From assembly GCF_001659605.2 (NCBI RefSeq), contig NC_035178.2:4183734-4247733 (forward strand): a stretch of 64,000 nt of DNA, written 5' to 3'. How positions within the stretch are numbered: the stretch's first letter is position 1; each line of letters begins with the position of its first letter. Both the position numbers and the translations under genes were made by a program. This DNA is from Manihot esculenta. Lineage: Eukaryota > Streptophyta > Magnoliopsida > Malpighiales > Euphorbiaceae. Positions 58,001-64,000 of the stretch are shown in pieces. Below the pieces are notes generated by a model. That model saw only the letters and a program-made list of their open reading frames with translations, was not told the DNA's origin and did no database searches.

Positions 58001-61000
58001 GCATACATAAATATATTAGAGAATGCATTATATAATTAATTAATTTAGGCCAAATGCATAATTTGACCCCTCACCTTTTCATGAAAAGTCATTTTACCCC
58101 TCCCCCTCAACTTTATTTTTATCCTATTTACTCCTCAAATTATACAATTTGCCATTAATTTACATACTCATACCAAGGCCCATAAGTTTTAGATATGAGT
58201 GTGCTTGTGTGTGCGTGTCTGAGAAATAGAGACACAAAGGAACATAATGGATGACTCAGAACAGCAATTTAAAAAGAAAAAGAAGTCCAAGAGGAGGGGG
58301 GAAACACAAAGAATCAAGAAAACTTAAAGAACCCAAACACCCATGCATGCTTTTGTTTTCCAGTTATAAGTTGCAAATCAAAACACTTTTATACTCAAGT
58401 TCACAGTAAGCACAAATAGAACCATACAAGACAATATTCACAAAGCTCATCTTCACCAGTAGGACAAAATCAATGAGTTGTTCAACAGATATATAGATAA
58501 GCCCAACTTTAAACTGACATTGCAATGCATTCGTTAAATCATGGCAACAAAAGAGTGTGGTTTCTAGTAAAACTACTGAGAGTAAACATTAAGAAAACCT
58601 GCAAGCAAATGATATTGAAATCTTAAAGAAAACATATGCAGTAAGTCTGAAAAATTCACAATTGAAACTCACTGAGCCCATTAATCTTCTGATCAGAACA
58701 AAACTGAGTTAACTGAGTGCAATAAAATTTTGGAACCATCACTGATCCAAAATAAAATATTGACCTTACCTTGTTATATTTCTTACCTAACTAATAAAAT
58801 GTACCTCTTTCAAGGAATATTCTCCTCTCAAAAACAGACACAACAGTCTATATATACTCTTTTCTTTATTCACTAATTTGGTTATCTTGCTGTCAAATTT
58901 AGGACCAACCCCATAACCTAGCCACCAAAGCCAGGTCCCAGGAGCAGGTTGGATGTGAAACAATCACCTGTTTCTCTAACTCTTCAGCAACATCATCAAA
59001 CAAATCTTTCGGTGTTGAACCAGAGGTGTTTGTTGCAACAGCATGATATTGAGGCAAGTCCTTAACCTACAACCAAAAGAGAAACAATTGAATATATTAC
59101 CCAAATTCCGATTCACATACAGTTCATTGTTACTTATTTTATATAGCAATAATTATATGCATGTTAGACGCCACAATAAATCAAGTTTGTACCTTAGAAC
59201 AATAATCAAGCCAGTGAGTTTTTGCTGTAAGAAACCCATCAGCAACATGGTCTTCCAACAATTTGCGAAACTGATCCCGGTTTTTGCGCTCAGCCCGTCT
59301 TAGTTGTTCCTTTCATTTGGTTAAAAATAAAAGATTAAAAATAGATATCAAGAGTATTGATGATCATGTGAATGGATGTACCTTCTGTATCTTCTTCTGT
59401 TGCTCTTCCTCCTTCTCCAAGTCACGGATATAGTCCTGCCACTGACACTATCAGTATGTAGTTCAACACACCTAATCATTTGTAAGCAAAAGAAAATACC
59501 TGGAAAATGAGTAAGCGGTCAAGTTTTTCAAGACGCAAGCACCTTTCATCATCCTCCAAGCGATCTTGTACTTTCCGCCATGGGCTATTTACCTAGAAAT
59601 ATGACATCAACCATGACCAGATCATGAATAAACAACCATGATATATTTGCTCTGTTCTCCCAGAAATACCTTAATGAAGTCGCAGGATTCCAGAAATTTT
59701 TTATATTCAGCTACATTCCGCCTGTGTTCCTCTGCAGCTTTTTCCCTTTCCTGTAAGGCATATTATAAAAATAGGATGGACAATGTTATAAATATCTCCT
59801 AGGCCCTTGAGCTATTCATTAGAATGAGAATATGATAAAAGGCCAAGAGAATATCAGGAGCCAACATGTGATTTCAGAGGCAATTTATTTCCACTGTACC
59901 ACAAAAATGTGTAAGAACAACAGACTACATCTTTATCATTTCTGTCAAATGAGGAAACCACATAAATATCAATAGACCTCACATACATTTAGGCATTTCC
60001 CATGTCTTTACAAGATCACATTTTTTACTACTGAAATGCCAGATAGATAAAGATTCTATTCACACTTATATGCAGATACATGCTAGCACATAACTGAACT
60101 TAGTTTAGGTGGCACAAATATCTACCTTCCTTTCAAGTTCCACTATGTAGTTGTCAAAAAGATCCTCCCGATCTCTGGTTTTCTCAACAGCCTTGAACCG
60201 CTCATCATTTTCAAACAAACTTACGGCTTTGCTGATTGAAGAAAATATTCAGCCAAAACATTTATTAGGTAATTCTTCTCTAAGGTCATAAATTATACTG
60301 CATAGTAGAGGTGGTGATTTCTAAGTTCTAACCTAATCCAAACCCACTCAGAACAACCAAATTGACTCATAAATTTTAGGATCAAAGCCAACTCAAATGA
60401 ACTGAAATGATTTATTTTTAAATTTAAAAATAAAAAGGTAAAGAGAAGATCAAAATTGAAATTTGAAAATAATAATAATTTCAAACGTTATGAAAAGGAC
60501 CCAAGGACTGAACTGAATCCCTAGAAGGCAACTCTCCTGAACCTACAAAAAACTAACTGACCTAACACCCAATAAAAAGTTAATGAATTAACCAAACCAC
60601 CTCTGCTACACATGAAGAGCCTAGGGTTGAAGTCAAAACATCACATAACATAAGGACAGATTTCAACCTCCATTTCATGGATGATGTGAGTTCCTTGGAC
60701 TCCTGAAATGAGATAAAAAGCACCAAAAAGCATAAAAACTATCAGAAATACAGACAAGGGAGAAGAAGAGGCAGAGAAATGAAGAAAAAGAATAAACAAA
60801 AGACACATTCTCAGCTCTATATACATACTTCCAACATCTTGGTGAATTCCACTCGAGCTCTTTTCTGCCTCATGCGCCGCTCCTCAGCTTCTATTTTTTT
60901 CCTTTGACCCAAGTACTAAAGCTCAAAAGATTATGCACAATACAAATTAATTAATGAGTAATTGGCAACTATAGAAATTCAATGCAAAACCATATACATT

Positions 61001-63908
61001 TTGATGTAATGTTTACCTCATTAAATGCTTGCTTCCGTTCACCAGGAGTTTTCAGAGCACTATATCTCTTGTCATTAATGATCTCTCTCATTGTCTAATA
61101 TCAAATTTCAATATCAATCAGTAACAACTACTCGACAAAGAAATAAAACGGCAAGTATTATACAACCATGCTACCTGCTCCCATGTCCAATCAGATTGAA
61201 CATTAGCTGATTCCAGGAGAGCTTTGAATGCATTTTTTGCCTCCTAAATAATTACATATGAAATTGCAAATCAATGAACAAAGACGCTGAAGAAGGCAGG
61301 TAGCATCATTATTTTCCAAATTTGCAAAGAAAGTTGAGCAAGCACAGAATCAACGAACTTTGTCGGTAGATAAAAAAAAATAGAGAATTAATTCTGGGTT
61401 AATACCTGTTTACTGGCAAATACTAAAGGTTCATCATCCAGGGCTTTCTCCTCTAATGGGATGGGATCACTTTTTCCTGCTACTGCTGTTCCTTTTCTCA
61501 CTTCCTGGCAATACCACAACAAATGCACACAGAAAAATGAAATAAATTAAAATTTCTATCTCACACTTGAATGTATACTTTTCATAAGAAGAGCATTTTT
61601 AACTTGCAGAAATGAGCAAATCATCACAGAAATCTTGTTATAGGGTAAACCCCAATGGCTTATGAAATATTTTTCAGAAGAGCAAATAGCTTCATATAAA
61701 GACATACAAACAAAGACACAGAGCGAGAGAGTAATTGGTCCTTTTTTTCCCACAATTGCAACAAAAGTTGAAAAATTGCAATCCCAACTTATTGCTTTCA
61801 GAAATAGCCTTTGAAGAATGTAGCATACCTCAGCATCCAGCATGGATACTCCATCTACCGAACTGGCAGCAACTTGAGATGAAACATTATCAAGCCCACT
61901 TCTGTAATTGTTAAAAGATTAAGCAAGCAGCATTCAAAATATATGACAACTATGAATCATTCAAGATCATTAAGGAAGTGCAGCAGAAAAAAAAAAAAAG
62001 GGCCATACAATGATGCTGTCTTAGCATTAACTGAAGCAGCGGTAACACCAGCACTCCCTGAAACACCAGTGGGTAAAGCAGTCATGTTAACCACAGGGGG
62101 TTGGGCACCAGCAGCATTTGTTATGTTAGATTGTGCAACAGGCAGGGCTGATGAACCAGAAACTACCACTGCAGGATTAGAAACGGGAACAACAGGTGTG
62201 ACTGGAAGTGGGCTTGAAGCTACCCCAAATATTCCTGGAGAACTGGAGCTAACTGGCGTAGCTGTAGTAGATGTTTCAGCCATGGTGACAGCAACAGCAG
62301 CTGGGGCATGAGAAGCTGCATCAGCAAGAGACTGTGTTCCTTGGCTATATGCTTGTTGAGCCTGTTCACGAGCTAACTGAAAAAAAAATTAAAAATTAAA
62401 AAAAAAACTCAATGGTGTGATATCAGAAATGTAACACCAATGTGGGAAACAGTAACAGATTGCATTAGTATACCTTCAATTCGTCTGGTATAGACCACTT
62501 AGATTGCTTTGTAACCTTGTTATAGTAATATCTGCAGATGTCACTCCCTGATTAAATAGGGATCTCAAAGAGGAGAAGAGGGCCATAAAATTGAACCAGA
62601 TTCCAATTAAATTTGTATAAATGATTACTAATAATGAGAAAATTAAAACCATCACGCACTTTTTCCCCTCTGGAGTGGTGAATTCCTTCCACACTGTTGA
62701 CGCATCAGCTCTCTATCACATTCACATTAATTATCAAGTCAAGAGGCCAAATTAACAAGACAGACAATAAAGGCAGAATAATGGATATGAGATGTAAAAT
62801 GGTACATGAATAGCCAGCAAAAGATAAACAACAACACTTACAAGTAATGGATAAGATGAGAGAAGAAATCCATGTGATTACTATCACTAAAAGATAACCA
62901 ACACTAACAAATAATAACAATGATAAATTTATAATAAACTGAAGAAGAAGAAAGTAAAACTTCCAGGATTAAATCTGTACATTCAGCAGCCAGACAAAAA
63001 CATGAATTTGACAATGGACAACATCCTACTTTGGTTATAAAGAGAAAGGTAATATGCATGATTTCTATAATGTCCTACTTAGAGGATAAAATGATAAGTA
63101 ATGGACATGATTTCTATTTGCTTTATAAAAGCATAAAATGCCTAATTTCTGCAATAATTTCTCTTCTTCTTCTTTCTCCCCTGAACTGCCCATTTGTTTT
63201 GTTCATTCAGAACTTGTCATAAGATTAACAGGTAAACAACAGTATAATGACAAAAAATGGCCCATGATTTTTTTTTTGTGGTTAAAAAAAAGGAAAAAAT
63301 AAAAGAAAATCAAAGCAAGTAAAATATTGTGATTCTAGAGAAACATGCATGGATAGCACCACAAATCCACAATTAATTGAACAAATCATAAACATGCAGG
63401 AGCATCAAAGCATTAACCAGAGGAAGATACACAGGCAGACAAATTCAAGTAAACATGAGCAACCATAAATAGGCCAGGCCATGCCAGCAGGCTGAGGCTC
63501 ACTGATTCCTGTCCCTGGAACTGAGGGCCACAGACAGAACTGTAGGGTCCCCCAATTGCAATTCCATGTCTGAGCCAATCCAATGGTTTTTCCTGTTTTA
63601 AGAAAGAAATGTGAAATGGCCAGGCCAAGAGAAGAGAGAAAATGCTGCAGTTCCAGCTCAGACTTGTGGAGCTCCAGCCCTAGTCCAGGTTAGACCAGGA
63701 CAGTTCTCAAACCAGACAGTGGCCCGTTCTAACTGTGTACTCTTCTAGAGAACCTCAGTGAACAAATGAGAAACACAACCAACCAACCAAATTCAATCAA
63801 CAATTCCACATATAAACTTCTAGTCTAGATTGACTCACCTCAATTGCAGTCATCAATTCGAAAGGCTTCTCCCAACTAGATTGTTTTGTTCGTTTGTTGT
63901 AGTAATAT
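55048..63908 (-). CDS. pre-mRNA-processing factor PRP40-type (WW/FF-domain splicing protein), 5' end outside window
   Basis: Twenty-three exons on the minus strand, in order: 63839-63908, 62660-62712, 62474-62531, 62009-62376, 61829-61901, 61406-61504, 61175-61243, 61017-61094, 60829-60915, 60668-60702, 60126-60231, 59670-59750, 59500-59592, 59382-59435, 59193-59309, 58968-59066, 57842-57889, 57682-57774, 56088-56195, 55933-55997, 55727-55829, 55263-55568 and 55048-55185. All phases agree, giving 799 visible residues. The end of a first WW domain ([15 protein letters not shown]) and a second WW ([18 protein letters not shown], then SKWSIPDEL) precede a Ser/Ala/Pro-rich linker. At least five FF domains follow (first: [20 protein letters not shown]). 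The tail is Lys/Glu/Arg-rich and ends [16 protein letters not shown]40 belongs to U1 snRNP and links splicing to RNA polymerase II. The N terminus lies beyond 64000. Confidence 0.93.
56330..57000 (+). pseudogene. LINE (non-LTR retrotransposon) remnant inside a PRP40 intron
   Basis: Within the intron 56196-57681, antisense to the host gene, a 96-residue frame (56345-56635) contains [17 protein letters not shown] and ARACWELF. This is the C-x2-C...H...C pattern of the zf-RVT domain that follows plant LINE reverse transcriptases. Further on, around 56700-56760, a frame reads [16 protein letters not shown], the hallmark start of the RNase H-like (RVT_3) domain of such elements. Frames are broken and the RT itself is absent. 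Confidence 0.65.
63430..63770. other. GC-richer island in a PRP40 intron
   Basis: Within the 1.1-kb intron 62713-63838, about 340 bases are clearly richer in G and C than the surrounding intron (for example GGCCAGGCCATGCCAGCAGG near 63471). There is no ORF I trust and no splice-compatible exon of the PRP40 family. It may be a small inserted element. Confidence 0.4.
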
Positions 63909-64000
63909 CTGGAAAAAAGCATTCACTGTCTGTCAAGTATCATAGAAGGAAGAGGAATGCCATGAACGATTTCTAGACTAACTAATATAGAGGCAGAAGG

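Noticed and set aside
61943..62311. Plus-strand ORF opposite the PRP40 linker exon
   Set aside because: It is a shadow of the low-complexity Ser/Ala/Pro-rich coding exon 62009-62376 on the minus strand.
1..64000. CRISPR arrays, operons, prophage or bacterial transfer
   Set aside because: No regularly spaced repeats or polycistronic bacterial-type genes. Intron-split genes and plant retrotransposons throughout show nuclear plant DNA.

Overview
The window is plant nuclear DNA, probably from a eudicot. Genes are separated by long AT-rich spacers with TA and TTA microsatellites. Coding regions are split by GT-AG introns, there are two Copia LTR retrotransposons, and the protein families are typical of land plants. 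I cannot name the species from sequence alone.

Layout, left to right. (1) Two U-box/ARM-repeat E3 ligase genes of the PUB30/PUB31 type, head to head: 3150-4508 on the minus strand and 9925-11286 on the plus strand. They keep a matching 5' UTR intron and a matching upstream element. (2) A BSD-domain protein gene in three exons (14080-17236, +). (3) A membrane-associated protein of the family annotated as 'PHLOEM PROTEIN 2-LIKE A10' or CF9 (20455-21720, +), with three short upstream ORFs. (4) A two-exon phytosulfokine precursor (23219-23625, -), too small and too split to appear as one ORF, carrying DYIYTQ near its C terminus. (5) A small conserved-looking protein (27362-27703, +). (6) An intact, apparently very young Copia retrotransposon (29002-33787, +) with identical 148-bp LTRs and a full 1462-residue polyprotein. 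(7) A 12-exon DUF2045 gene (KIAA0930 homologue, CW7-like; 36245-45037, +). One of its introns was enlarged by an old, broken Copia element in antisense orientation (37877-41828), and another is a GC-AG intron. (8) A short bZIP transcription factor (47210-47662, +). (9) A DUF4378 protein in three exons (52841-54214, +). (10) The 3' 23 exons of a PRP40-type splicing factor with WW and FF domains (55048-63908, -), whose 5' end lies beyond the window.

The neighbours are not an operon, but their order is informative. From memory, Arabidopsis At3g49760-At3g49810 carries bZIP5, PSK4, a carbohydrate-binding/PP2-A10-like gene, a BSD gene and PUB30. At1g59510-59530 carries CF9, CW7 and bZIP4. The window looks like an unfractionated version of both blocks, which supports the gene calls.

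I see no CRISPR array, operon, phage or bacterial insert. The strongest points for a second look are the shared promoter element of the PUB pair, the young Copia element with TA...CA ends, the hidden phytosulfokine gene, the GC-AG intron, and several duplicated or compositionally odd stretches.
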